Shown: in pieces, positions 39,641-48,145 of the stretch
How positions within the stretch are numbered: the stretch's first letter is position 1
Layout: each line of letters starts with the position of its first letter
Assembly (NCBI GenBank): GCA_041402005.1
Contig: JAWKTB010000004.1
Span: 186,001 to 250,000, forward strand
Reading direction: 5' to 3'
DNA length: 64,000 bases
From: JAJRXR01 sp041402005
Lineage (GTDB): Bacteria > Planctomycetota > Phycisphaerae > Phycisphaerales > UBA1924
Translations under genes and position numbers: made by a program
The notes under the pieces: model-generated
Seen by the model: the letters and a program-made list of their open reading frames with translations, nothing else
Databases searched by the model: none
What the model was told of the DNA's origin: nothing

Positions 39641-41137
39641 TCAGAACATCCCCATCTGATCCTTCATCAAGACCTGATCCGTCCGCGGATGCTCCACGTC
39701 GATCCGGTAGTCCCCGCTGTAGCACGCCGTGCAGTACGCCGCCGCCGGGTGCTTCATCACCCCCAGCAGCCCCTCCAGCGAAAGGAAGTGCAGCGAGTCC
39801 ACCCCCAGGTAATCCCGGATCTGATCCACCTCACGCCCGTGCGCGATCAGTTGCTCCCGCGTCGCGAAGTCCACGCCGAAGAAGCATGGATGGCGGATCG
39901 GCGGGCAGCTGATCCGCAGATGGATCTCCTCGGCCCCGGCCTCGCGGATCTGCTTCATCTTCTCCCTGGTCGTCGTCCCCCGAACGATCGAGTCGTCCAC
40001 GACGATCAGCCGCTTGCCCTTGACGATCTCGCTGACGACGTTCAGCTTCAGCCGCACCGCGGTGCGGCGCTCGTCCTGCGTCGGCTTGATGAACGTCCGT
40101 CCGACGTACCGGTTGGGCACGATGCCCTCGCGGTACGGGATGCCGCTCGCCGTCGCGTACCCGTTCGCCGCGCTCCGACCCGAGTCGGGCATCGGCATCA
40201 CGTAGTCCGCGTCCACCGCCGCCTCTCGCGCCAGCGCCGCCCCCATCGACTCTCGCGCCGCCAGCACGTTCTGCCCAAAGACGACGCTCGAAGGGTTCGC
40301 GAAGTACACGTGCTCGAACACGCACATCGCCGGACGCTTCGCCGCCTCCGCGAACCGACGGCTCTCCACCCCCCGCTCCGACAGCGTCACGATCTCCCCC
40401 GCCTCCACCTCCCGCACGAACCGCGCCCCGACCACCTCGAGCGCCACCGTCTCGCTCGCCACCATCGGGCGCCCGTCATCCAGCTCGCCCAGGACCAGCG
40501 GCCTCCACCCCCACGGGTCCCGTGCCGCCTCGATCCGATCCGGGAACAGGAACACGACGCTGAACGCCCCCTGCAGCCGGCGCAGCGTCGCCGCCAACGG
40601 ATCCGACGCCTCCCGCTGCTCTGGCGACGCCAAGAGATGGATCATCACCTCCGTGTCGCTCGTCGAGTGGAAGATCCGCCCCTCCTCGGCAAACACCGTC
40701 CTCAGCGCCTCGGCGTTCACCAGGTTCCCGTTGTGCGCCACACCCACCTGCCCGCCCAGATACCGCTCGACCAGCGGCTGCGCGTTGCACACCTGCGACC
40801 CGCCGAACGTCGAGTACCGGTTGTGCCCGATCACCCCCAGCGCCCGGTCGTCCGCCGTCGCCCACCGGCGCAGCCGCTCGAGCGTCCGAGCGTCGAACAC
40901 CTCCGCGACCAGCCCCATCCCGACGTGCCCGTGCAGCTCCACGCCGTCGGAGACCGCGATCCCCGCCGACTCCTGCCCCCGGTGCTGCTGGGCGAACAGC
41001 GCGGTGTACGTCAGCTCGACCCCGTCGGGGCGCCCCCACACCCCGATGACCCCGCACTTCTCCTTGGCCTCGCGCGCGCTGGCGGGCGCCGACAGCACCT
41101 CCAGCGGAACTCGACGCGGCGGGTTCATTCCTGGCAC
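39641..41137 (-). CDS. purF: Amidophosphoribosyltransferase PurF
   Basis: The 498-residue enzyme makes 5-phosphoribosylamine from PRPP and glutamine, the first step of purine synthesis. After a short propeptide the catalytic Cys28 opens 'CGVIGVWGRPDGVEL'; 'QQHRGQESAGIAVSDG' and 'VGMGLVAEVF' follow. The PRTase part has 'MPMPDSGRSAANGYA' and the PRPP loop 'LIVVDDSIVRGTTTR'. 'CPPIRHPCFFGVDF' and 'AAYCTACYSGDYRIDV' hold the Cys ligands of the Fe-S cluster seen in the Bacillus-type enzyme. Start is the GTG at 41137 or the ATG at 41128. It heads a coupled minus-strand run to mqnD; a TAGACT at 41180-41185 may be its -10. Confidence 0.96.
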   Translation of the reverse strand: MPGMNPPRRVPLEVLSAPASAREAKEKCGVIGVWGRPDGVELTYTALFAQQHRGQESAGIAVSDGVELHGHVGMGLVAEVFDARTLERLRRWATADDRALGVIGHNRYSTFGGSQVCNAQPLVERYLGGQVGVAHNGNLVNAEALRTVFAEEGRIFHSTSDTEVMIHLLASPEQREASDPLAATLRRLQGAFSVVFLFPDRIEAARDPWGWRPLVLGELDDGRPMVASETVALEVVGARFVREVEAGEIVTLSERGVESRRFAEAAKRPAMCVFEHVYFANPSSVVFGQNVLAARESMGAALAREAAVDADYVMPMPDSGRSAANGYATASGIPYREGIVPNRYVGRTFIKPTQDERRTAVRLKLNVVSEIVKGKRLIVVDDSIVRGTTTREKMKQIREAGAEEIHLRISCPPIRHPCFFGVDFATREQLIAHGREVDQIRDYLGVDSLHFLSLEGLLGVMKHPAAAYCTACYSGDYRIDVEHPRTDQVLMKDQMGMF

Positions 41138-41222
41138 AGCATTCTCACGTTCCGAGGCGACAACCGACGGGAGCGCGAAAGTCTAGCGACCTCTCCACCC
41201 CCCTCCTCATCACCTCCCCCGC

Positions 41223-41280
41223 ACCCCTCCCCCGCCTCCAGCGGGGGAGGTGTCGAGCAAAGCGAGACGGAGGGGGTCCG
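41223..41280. repeat. B-type palindromic repeat, copy 5
   Basis: CCCCTCCCCCGCCTCCAGCG followed by GGGGAGGTGTCGAGCAAAGC, AGACGG and AGGGGGTC, upstream of purF. Confidence 0.85.
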
Positions 41281-41319
41281 CCTGCGCCCGCCTTGTCTTC
41301 CATCCCCTCTCATCCTCCC

Positions 41320-41361
41320 TCCCTCTCCCGCGCCCCGCGGGAGAGGGCCGGGGTGAGGGCT
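41320..41361. repeat. A-type palindromic repeat, copy 7
   Basis: CCCTCTCCCGCGCCCCGCGG followed by GAGAGGGCCGGGGTGAGGGC. Confidence 0.85.
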
Positions 41362-41382
41362 CCCTCTCCTCCACATCCATCT

Positions 41383-41421
41383 CCCCTCTCCCCTCCGCAG
41401 AGAGGGCCGGGGTGAGGGACT
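41383..41421. repeat. A-type palindromic repeat, copy 8
   Basis: CCCCTCTCCCCTCCGCAGAG followed by AGGGCCGGGGTGAGGGA, 22 bp after copy 7. Confidence 0.82.
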
Positions 41422-41612
41422 CCCTCCCCTCCGTCCCCTCCCCACCCTCCCTCTTTCCACTGCGTCTCTCAGTCTCTTCGTCTCTCCGTCTCTTCCCCCC
41501 GCCTTGACCCCCCCCTTCCGCCCCCCTTCAATCCCGTCCCTGGGCATCGCCATGCCCGGACCGGCACGCAGACCGAAGCCTCGGCCCCCTGCCCGGTCGC
41601 TGAAACACACAG

Positions 41613-41647
41613 CACCCCACCCCACCAGACAGCAATGGGGGTGGGTG
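41613..41647 (+). promoter_or_regulatory. rpsD: Leader hairpin before rpsD
   Basis: CACCCCACCCCA (41613-41624) can pair with TGGGGGTGGGTG (41636-41647), ending four bases before the ribosome-binding GAAGAAAGGA. Ribosomal protein S4 represses its own operon by leader binding in some bacteria, so this could be a control element; that is inference. Confidence 0.45.
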
Positions 41648-41668
41648 ACGGAAGAAAGGAACGATCCC

Positions 41669-42268
41669 ATGGCCAACTACACCGGCCCCAAGGTCCGCCT
41701 CTCGCGCCGCGTCGGCGTCCCCATCGCCGACCTCCCCAAGCACACCTCCAAGCGCCAGCTCAACCCCCCGGGCATGCACGGCTACCGCGGGCGCCGCCTC
41801 CGCGACTACGGCATCCGCCTCCAGGAAAAGCAGAAGCTCCGCTACCACTACAACATCCTCGAGAAGCAGTTCCGCAACACCCTCGAGCTCGCCCGCTCCA
41901 AGCAGGGCAACTCGGGTGAGCTCCTCCTCCAGTACCTCGAGCGCCGTCTCGACAACGTCGTCCGCCGCATGGGCATCGCCCGCTCCATCTGGGCCGCCCG
42001 CCAGATGGTCGTCCACGGGCACGTCCTGGTGAACGGGCGTAAGACCGACCGCCCCTCCTTCCAGGTCTCCGTCGGTGACAAGATCACCATCAAGCCCGGC
42101 ATCCAGAAGGTCGCCCGCGAGGCGATGGAGTCGCTCGCCGGCCACGAGATCGCCGGCTGGATCGACTTCAACCCCTCCGAGCTCTCCGCCAAGATCGTCA
42201 GCCTCCCCACGACCGACCAGATCCCCTTCGACGTGAACACCAACCTCATCATCGAGCTCTACAAGTAA
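41669..42268 (+). CDS. rpsD: 30S ribosomal protein S4
   Basis: The 199-residue S4 shows 'GPKVRLSRRVGVPIAD', 'QLNPPGMHGYRGRRLRDYGI', 'RLQEKQKLRYHYNILEKQF' and the S4 RNA-binding domain 'LERRLDNVVRRMGIARSIWA', 'ARQMVVHGHVLVNGRKTDRP'. It nucleates 30S assembly on 16S rRNA. GAAGAAAGGA precedes the ATG. It is away from the alpha operon (no rpsM, rpsK or rpoA here) and has its own strong terminator, so it is probably monocistronic. The N-terminal zinc Cys of some S4 proteins is absent. Confidence 0.97.
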   Translation: MANYTGPKVRLSRRVGVPIADLPKHTSKRQLNPPGMHGYRGRRLRDYGIRLQEKQKLRYHYNILEKQFRNTLELARSKQGNSGELLLQYLERRLDNVVRRMGIARSIWAARQMVVHGHVLVNGRKTDRPSFQVSVGDKITIKPGIQKVAREAMESLAGHEIAGWIDFNPSELSAKIVSLPTTDQIPFDVNTNLIIELYK

Positions 42269-42311
42269 TCGACGCCGATCTCGACGCCCACAGGCGCCGA
42301 GGATGAGCACG

Positions 42312-42350
42312 AGCGAATCCTCGGGCCCGATCCCGAGGATTCGCTCTTTC
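42312..42350 (+). terminator. Strong intrinsic terminator of rpsD
   Basis: A perfect 15-bp stem (42312-42326 with 42333-42347, 6-nt loop) is followed by TTTC. Confidence 0.92.
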
Positions 42351-42384
42351 ACGACCCCCCGACGACACGCACCGCGGAGCCCCC

Positions 42385-44430
42385 ATGCTCAAGTTCCTCC
42401 GCAAGTACAACGTCCTCATCCTCGTCATCGGCGGCTCGCTGCTGATGGTCGTCTTCCTTCTCCAGCCCGTCCTCACACGCCTCCAGCCCAGCCCCGAAGA
42501 ACGCAAGATCGGGACCATCGGCGCCGACAAGTCCAAGGTCGCCCAGCGCGACCTCCACGAGGCCTCCGACGACATCCGCATCCTCGAAGCCCTCTCCCCC
42601 TTCATCGTGCGCGCCGGTCTCCAGCTCGACCAGGGGCACGAGATGCACCACTACTTCCTCCTTCTCTACGAGGCCAAGCGCGAAGGCCTGGTCGGCGGCG
42701 TCGACGACGGCGCCTCGCTCATCCCACAGCTCGCCCGCGACCAGGCCCAGCTCGAAGAACTCTCCAAATACCCACAGCAGTACTGGGGCCTCATCCGCTC
42801 CCAGCCCTTCTTCGCCCAGGACGTCGCCAAGAAGGCCGTCGAACTCGAGCCCCAGCTCATGCAAGCCCGCGAGCTCATCGCCCAGCGCTGGGGCATGCCC
42901 GTCGACCGCGTCGACCAAGCCCTCGCCAACACGAGGGGCATCCTCCGCCTGCGCAACACCTACAACGCCGCCCTCCGCTTCTCCGCGCCCGACGCCCTCG
43001 TCATCGCCCGCGATCGCTTCGACGCCGCGCTGGCCGACGTCCTCGTCGTCCCCTCCACCCTCTTCGTCTCCGAGATCCCCACGCCCACCGAGGACCAGCT
43101 CCTCGCCCACTTCGAGCAGTACAAGTCGGACCCCCCCGGCACCGGCGAGTTCGGCTTCGGCTACCTCCAGCCCCCCTCGGTCAAGCTCGAGTGGCTCGTC
43201 CTCGACCCCGCCGTCTTCTCCACCGCCGTCACCCCCGACCCCATCGAGGTCCGCAAGCGCTGGAGCCAGAACCGCGAGAAGTACAAGGGCGAGTTCGCCG
43301 ATGAGCGTGCCGGCATCGAGAGCGAGATCCGCGCCAACAAGGCCCAAGATCTCTTGGCCGACGCCGACCAGATCATCCGCCAGGACGTCCTCGCCCGGAC
43401 GCGCCCCCTCGCGACCGACGACCAGGGCTTCCTCATCCTCCCCGACGACTGGGACCAGCGCCGTCCCCGCATGGCCGACATCGCCCAGCAGATCGTCAAC
43501 GACCTCTCCCAGCGCGAGCACGTCACCCTCCCCATGCCCCTCGTCGAGGTCCGCAACTCCCAGTGGCTCTCCGCCCAGGACATGAGCCAGCTCCCCGCCC
43601 TCTCCCGCGCCGCCTTCCGCGTCGGCGCCACCCCCATGCCGACCCCCTACCTCCCCTCGCTCGTCCGCGAGAACCAGACGGGCCAGCGCTCCCCGCTCCA
43701 CGCCCAGGTCGGCGTCCCGATCGTCGAGACCCCCGCGGTCGACCAGAGCGGACGTCGCTACTACGTCACCGTCCTCGCCGCGCGCCCCCAGTCCCCGCCC
43801 GACTCCCTCGATGATGTGCGCGAGGAGGTCACCACCGACCTGACCGCCAAGCTCGCCTACGACAAGCTGATCAGCGAGGCCCCGCGCTACGAGGAGCTGG
43901 CCCGCGAGGAGGGCCTCGACGCCGTCGCCTCCCTTGTCTCTCAGGGCAAGGACCCCGACAGCGCGCCGAAGGTGGACCAGAGCGTCCTCCTCACCCGCGC
44001 CGGCGCCTCGCCCGTGCTCGAGGCCAACCTCAAGGACGCGCGCGTGCGCACCGCGACCGAGTTCCTCGAGGCCGCCGTCGACGCCGCCGCCGAGCGCCTC
44101 GATCCCCATGCCCCGATTGCCGCCTCCCCCCTCGCCGAGTCGATCGTCTCGGGCGCCTCGCCGCGCGACCGCATCCTCGTGCTCGGCCGCCTGACCGCCT
44201 ACCGCCCCGTCACGATCGAGGACTACCGCCTGCGCTCGCGGGGCCTGCTCCGCGCCGAGGCCGCCGACCTCCTCGCCGAGTCCACCCACGACGACGACCC
44301 CGACCCCTTCTCCTACGATGCCCTCGTCACACGCACGAACTTCATCCTGAAGTCCAAGGGCGACGACGACGAGGAAGGCGCCGGGACCCCGTCGGGCGAC
44401 ACGACGCCTCCCGCCCCCGTGCAGGGCTGA
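42385..44430 (+). CDS. SurA/PpiD-like membrane-anchored protein
   Basis: The 681-residue protein has an N-terminal membrane anchor ('YNVLILVIGGSLLMVVFLLQ') and a long helical periplasmic part with SurA_N-like segments ('RDLHEASDDIRILEALSPF', 'QALANTRGILRLRNTYNAAL'). The organisation resembles PpiD/SurA chaperones that hold envelope proteins during export. I do not see a clear parvulin PPIase signature, though the 'YVTVLAARPQSPPDSLDDVR' region recalls the end of one. The C-terminus is acidic and Pro-rich. It ends three bases from the convergent MATE gene. Confidence 0.75.
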   Translation: MLKFLRKYNVLILVIGGSLLMVVFLLQPVLTRLQPSPEERKIGTIGADKSKVAQRDLHEASDDIRILEALSPFIVRAGLQLDQGHEMHHYFLLLYEAKREGLVGGVDDGASLIPQLARDQAQLEELSKYPQQYWGLIRSQPFFAQDVAKKAVELEPQLMQARELIAQRWGMPVDRVDQALANTRGILRLRNTYNAALRFSAPDALVIARDRFDAALADVLVVPSTLFVSEIPTPTEDQLLAHFEQYKSDPPGTGEFGFGYLQPPSVKLEWLVLDPAVFSTAVTPDPIEVRKRWSQNREKYKGEFADERAGIESEIRANKAQDLLADADQIIRQDVLARTRPLATDDQGFLILPDDWDQRRPRMADIAQQIVNDLSQREHVTLPMPLVEVRNSQWLSAQDMSQLPALSRAAFRVGATPMPTPYLPSLVRENQTGQRSPLHAQVGVPIVETPAVDQSGRRYYVTVLAARPQSPPDSLDDVREEVTTDLTAKLAYDKLISEAPRYEELAREEGLDAVASLVSQGKDPDSAPKVDQSVLLTRAGASPVLEANLKDARVRTATEFLEAAVDAAAERLDPHAPIAASPLAESIVSGASPRDRILVLGRLTAYRPVTIEDYRLRSRGLLRAEAADLLAESTHDDDPDPFSYDALVTRTNFILKSKGDDDEEGAGTPSGDTTPPAPVQG

Positions 44431-44433
44431 TCG

Positions 44434-46035
44434 CTACACCTTCACCCGCGCCCACCCGCCCTGCAGGAACCGCGCGACGAAGATCAGCGACCGCAGCGAA
44501 ACCTCCCCGCACAGCGCGATCCACAGCCCGACCAGCCCCCAGTCCACCGGCGACGGGTTCACGATGAAGTGCCCATTGCCGAGCGGGATGTCCACCCCGC
44601 TCAGCAGGTACGCCAAGGGCAGCCGGATCAGGTACGTCGCGACCCAGGTCAACCACATCACGACCTTCACGTCGCCCGCGCCCCGCAGCGCCCCGCGCAC
44701 GATGATCGTCACCGCGAACGGCACCTGGATCGACCCGCACACCACCAGCAGGTCGGGCGTCGTCACCAAGTGCTCCGGCTGATCGCTCAGGAGCGACACG
44801 ATCCACTCGGGCGCCATCACGAACGCCACGCCCAGCCCGCCCATCACCAGCGCCCCCACCATCGTGCATCGCACGACCGCCCGCCGCGCCAACCGCTCGC
44901 TGCCCGCCCCCAGGAACTGCCCGGCCAGCGTCGCCGCCGCCGTCCCCAGTGCGAATCCTGGCAGGAAGCTGAACGACTCGATCCGCACCGCGATGATGTG
45001 CGTCCCGAGCTGCCCCCCGGGCTCATGCCGCGCCAACGCCTCCACCCCCAGCCACCCCACCATGACCATGACCAGGAAGTTGCCCACCCACATCCCCAGT
45101 GACTCGAAGAAGTTGGGCAGCCCCAGGCGCACCAGCCGCCGGATCGTGTGCCAGTGTGGCTTGAGCCACCGCGCCTTGAGGCGGATCCCCCACGCGCCCC
45201 CCGCCGCCATCCAGACGATCACCCCCGCCGCGACCACATCACCCGTGACCGTCCCCAGCGCGATCCCGGTCACCCCCAGGTCGAACGTGAACGGGTTCTG
45301 CACGCCCCAGATGTCCACGCCCGAAAGCGCGTAGCTCACCCCCATGTTGACGATGTTGCGCACCGTCATCACGATGAGCGGGCGCTTCGCGTCCCCCGCC
45401 CCCCGCGCGCACGCCGCCAGCACGAAGATCATCGACGCCGCCGGCGTCCCCGCCGCGATCACCACGATGTACCGGTCGAACGCCTCGCCCGCCTCGGGCG
45501 TCATGTTCAAGAGCCACGTGATCACCGACCCCGCGACCATCACGAACGCCCCGACCCCGATACCCGCGACCACCGCCAGCGTCGCCGACTGCCCGAGCAC
45601 CGCGTTCGCCACCCCGAACCGCCCGCGCCCGATCGAGCGCGCGATCAGCGCCGTCGCCCCGATGCCCAGCGCCATGACCACCAGCCCGATGAACCACATG
45701 ATGTAGCTCGCGCCCCCGATCGCGTCCGTCTCCGCGACCCCGAGCCCCGCCGCCAGCTTCGTGTCCGTCAACCCCACCAGCGAGTTCAGGAAGCTCTCGA
45801 GCGTGATCGGCCACGCGAGCACCCACACCGCCCGCCACATGCTCAGGCCGGCGAGGCGCCCGGACCGCAGCCGCCCGTCCGCCGTCAGCCCGCCCCCGCG
45901 CGCCCGCGCCGTCGCCCCGCCCCGCACGGGCAGGGTCTCAGTCAGCACCACCGACTCCTGCGTTCCCATCCGCAGCCGCCGTGCGAACCCCCGCACGCCC
46001 CGACCCACGCCCGCGCCCTCCTCCTTGCCGCGCAT
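44434..46035 (-). CDS. MATE family efflux transporter
   Basis: A polytopic protein of about 12 helices with the MATE/NorM pattern: 'WRAVWVLAWPITLESFLNSL', 'GLTDTKLAAGLG', 'IGGASYIMWFIGLVVMALGI', 'GATALIARSIGRGRFGVA', and the second repeat 'FFESLGMWVGNFLVMVMVGW'. MATE proteins export drugs or metabolites in exchange for Na+ or H+. The N-terminus is uncertain: the ATG at 46035 gives 533 residues with a 70-residue polar extension; an ATG at 45969 would trim 22. It is convergent with the SurA-like gene and divergent from the zinc-ribbon gene. Confidence 0.92.
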   Translation of the reverse strand: MRGKEEGAGVGRGVRGFARRLRMGTQESVVLTETLPVRGGATARARGGGLTADGRLRSGRLAGLSMWRAVWVLAWPITLESFLNSLVGLTDTKLAAGLGVAETDAIGGASYIMWFIGLVVMALGIGATALIARSIGRGRFGVANAVLGQSATLAVVAGIGVGAFVMVAGSVITWLLNMTPEAGEAFDRYIVVIAAGTPAASMIFVLAACARGAGDAKRPLIVMTVRNIVNMGVSYALSGVDIWGVQNPFTFDLGVTGIALGTVTGDVVAAGVIVWMAAGGAWGIRLKARWLKPHWHTIRRLVRLGLPNFFESLGMWVGNFLVMVMVGWLGVEALARHEPGGQLGTHIIAVRIESFSFLPGFALGTAAATLAGQFLGAGSERLARRAVVRCTMVGALVMGGLGVAFVMAPEWIVSLLSDQPEHLVTTPDLLVVCGSIQVPFAVTIIVRGALRGAGDVKVVMWLTWVATYLIRLPLAYLLSGVDIPLGNGHFIVNPSPVDWGLVGLWIALCGEVSLRSLIFVARFLQGGWARVKV

Positions 46036-46181
46036 CCGTGCCCTCCGCCGTTGAGGGCGATGCTATCCCCCCCGCCGCCGATCCCGACCCCGCGCGCCCT
46101 TCGCGACGCCACCGTTTGGACGCCCCGCCCGGGCTGATAGCATGTCCCCGCAAGCGCCCCCGCCGACCCCAGGAGCCCCGC

Positions 46182-47387
46182 GTGCCCGCCACCGGAAAGA
46201 TCTGCGTCATCTGCGGCCAGGACTGCTCAGACCGCCCCCGCACCAAGGACAAGGACGGGCGCTACGCCTGCCGCGACTGCCTCGCCAAGCAGCAGAAGTC
46301 CGCCCGCCCCGACGCCTCATCCACCCCGCGCCAGCCCAAGGCCAAGCCAACCCCAACCGGCGTCGATCCCGTCCTCGCCGGACTCATCGACGACGCCCCC
46401 GCCATGCACGCCTGCCCGGGGTGCTCCCGCCTGATCCGCGCCGACGCCAAGATCTGCCTGCACTGCGGCTTCAACACCCAGACCGGGCGCGCCGTCCGCA
46501 CACGCGTCACCAACCCCACCGCCGCCCCCAAGAAGCAGGTCAGCCTCGGCCCGCTCTTCAGCGCCAAGGTCATCATCGGCGTCGGCCTGCTCGCTTTCGC
46601 CGGTCTCGCCGCCCTCACGATCGCCGTTCCACCCCTGGGCCTCGGGCTCTACATCCTCGCGCTCATCTTCCTCGGCCTCCCCATCGCCGCGTGCTACATC
46701 ATCCTCCCCGTTGTCGATGGCACGCCGAGTCGTGCGTTCGTCAACCTGTTCGGCATCAGCGGCCTCATCTGGTGCTACACCATCAATCACCGCGAGTGGC
46801 TTCGCGCCTTGAACACCGTCTACCTCCTTGGATTCGCCATCGGTGTCGCGCTGTTCTTCGGGCTTGGCTCCACATTTGAATCCGATCTCGAGACCACCAA
46901 CGCCAACCAGACCAACCGGTACGCCGCGACCCCGTCACGCACGCCAGACGATGCGAACGATTCTGAAGCAATCACGTCCAACACGTTCGACGACACGCCC
47001 GCGCCGAACTGGCAAGACGCCTACGCCAGCCAGATCGCCCGCGACGCCGCTCGTGATGGCGAGCACCCCGCCGCCGTCGAACGCGCCCTCTACTCCATCG
47101 CCGATCGCCGCGTCCGCTGGCGCGCCTCGAACACCGACGACGAGGGCGTCCGTGCCGATGCCCAGGCGATCCTCGCCAGCGCCAAGAGCATTGAGGACTT
47201 CCCCGAGCCCGACATCCGCTACGCCGTCACCCGGTTCGACCGCATGCCCGAGGAGGACCGCGCCGACCTGCTCGCCCTCGTGACGAGCCCCGACTGGTCG
47301 GGCCCGACCGCGACCGACTCGGACCTTTCCGACGATCCCGAGAATGCCGACGCCACAGACGACCCCCCAGCCGACGAGGGGCCGTAA
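46182..47387 (+). CDS. Zinc-ribbon membrane protein, paralogue of 11082-12011
   Basis: The 401-residue protein starts at a GTG preceded by AGGAG. Its N-terminus 'CVICGQDCSDRPRTKDKDGR' is nearly the same as in the protein at 11082 ('CRICGQDCSDRPRVKDAKGR'). A second ribbon ('CPGCSRLIRADAKICLHCGF') follows, then three or four hydrophobic segments ('KVIIGVGLLAFAGLAALTIA', 'GLYILALIFLGLPIAACYII') and an acidic C-terminal 200 residues with no recognised fold. TAGCAT at 46138-46143 may be its -10. Function unknown; the ribbon pair suggests binding to a partner protein. Confidence 0.78.
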   Translation: MPATGKICVICGQDCSDRPRTKDKDGRYACRDCLAKQQKSARPDASSTPRQPKAKPTPTGVDPVLAGLIDDAPAMHACPGCSRLIRADAKICLHCGFNTQTGRAVRTRVTNPTAAPKKQVSLGPLFSAKVIIGVGLLAFAGLAALTIAVPPLGLGLYILALIFLGLPIAACYIILPVVDGTPSRAFVNLFGISGLIWCYTINHREWLRALNTVYLLGFAIGVALFFGLGSTFESDLETTNANQTNRYAATPSRTPDDANDSEAITSNTFDDTPAPNWQDAYASQIARDAARDGEHPAAVERALYSIADRRVRWRASNTDDEGVRADAQAILASAKSIEDFPEPDIRYAVTRFDRMPEEDRADLLALVTSPDWSGPTATDSDLSDDPENADATDDPPADEGP

Positions 47388-47717
47388 CGCCAACGGCGCC
47401 CCAGCGAACGTTCCCGCATTCGCGTTTGGCAAATGTCGGTGCGCCACTGCCGAGCATGCACACGCGATGTCACGCCGGTGATCGATTCCTCCACCGACCA
47501 ATCATCAGATCTCGTTCACACATCCAAGTTCTCCCTTCCCGCCACGGCAAACGCCCGCATGACCGCGAATGCCTCAAAGTCGTGCAAATATAATCATCCA
47601 GTCTCCACCTCCACTCGACTATTTGGCCTCCGATCCGCTACGCCACGAATGTCTGGGAAGGGCTTCCGTGATATTCAAGCCCTCTCCAGGGGAAGCCCTA
47701 TTCTTCTGGAGGTCATC
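47388..47717 (+). promoter_or_regulatory. Leader region with hairpin 47659-47699
   Basis: This gap is AT-richer than average and has no gene. Near its end AGGGCTTCC (47659-47667) pairs with GGAAGCCCT (47691-47699) around a 23-nt loop; the ribosome site CTGGAGG follows 8 bases later. The hairpin may shield or control the ribosome site of the broken dockerin gene. Confidence 0.4.
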
Positions 47718-48080
47718 ATGCAGAATCACAAGAAGCACACGCGATCGGTCCAGCTCCTCGGCATCGTCGGGCTCGCGGTATGCGCGTCCACCACCGCCTA
47801 CGGGCAATGCACCGTTACGGCATGCCAACCAACCGACATCGACCCATCTGGATGAAGCTCGCCCGACACCGTCACGCCAGATACCCGCCCCGTCATCGTC
47901 ATCCAGTGCTTCAACGGCGGCGGCTCCGAGCCCCATTCATACCTCGAGGACGACGTCACCGGCGATGGGTACATCACCACCACCGACTACTTGACCTTCA
48001 TCGACGCGTACTGCCAATACGACGACGACGAAACCGTCATCGATCTCGACCTCGGTGATCTAGGCCCAGGCCAGGAATCC
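47718..48080 (+). pseudogene. Secreted dockerin protein broken by an in-frame stop
   Basis: An ATG with GGAGG upstream begins a signal peptide ('VQLLGIVGLAVCASTTAYG') followed by 'QCTVTACQPTDIDPSG' and a TGA at 47853-47855. The same frame then continues with 'SSPDTVTPDTRPVIVIQCFN' and an EF-hand dockerin repeat 'DDVTGDGYITTTDYLTFIDA' before drifting into sequence antisense to the MeaB gene; the end at 48080 is approximate. A single change from TGG (Trp) would explain the stop. If the stop is real the product is only 45 residues. UGA recoding is unlikely. Confidence 0.6.
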
Positions 48081-48145
48081 CACTCACGTGCCAGCGCAAC
48101 ACGCCCCCGGCGCCAACAGCCCGGAGGCGTTCTCATTTTGTCCAC

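Noticed and set aside
13411..41421. Insertion sequences
   Set aside because: The dispersed repeats are 30-110 bp with no transposase; no larger inverted-repeat-bounded element was found.
42349..44289. Long minus-strand open frame (646 codons) opposite the SurA/PpiD-like gene
   Set aside because: It is the antisense shadow of a high-GC gene; composition is Asp/Glu/Gly-rich with no conserved motif, and the plus strand has a membrane anchor and clear start.
47853..47855. Selenocysteine or other UGA recoding in the dockerin gene
   Set aside because: No SECIS-like hairpin directly follows, and dockerin proteins are not selenoproteins; a nonsense change or error is simpler.
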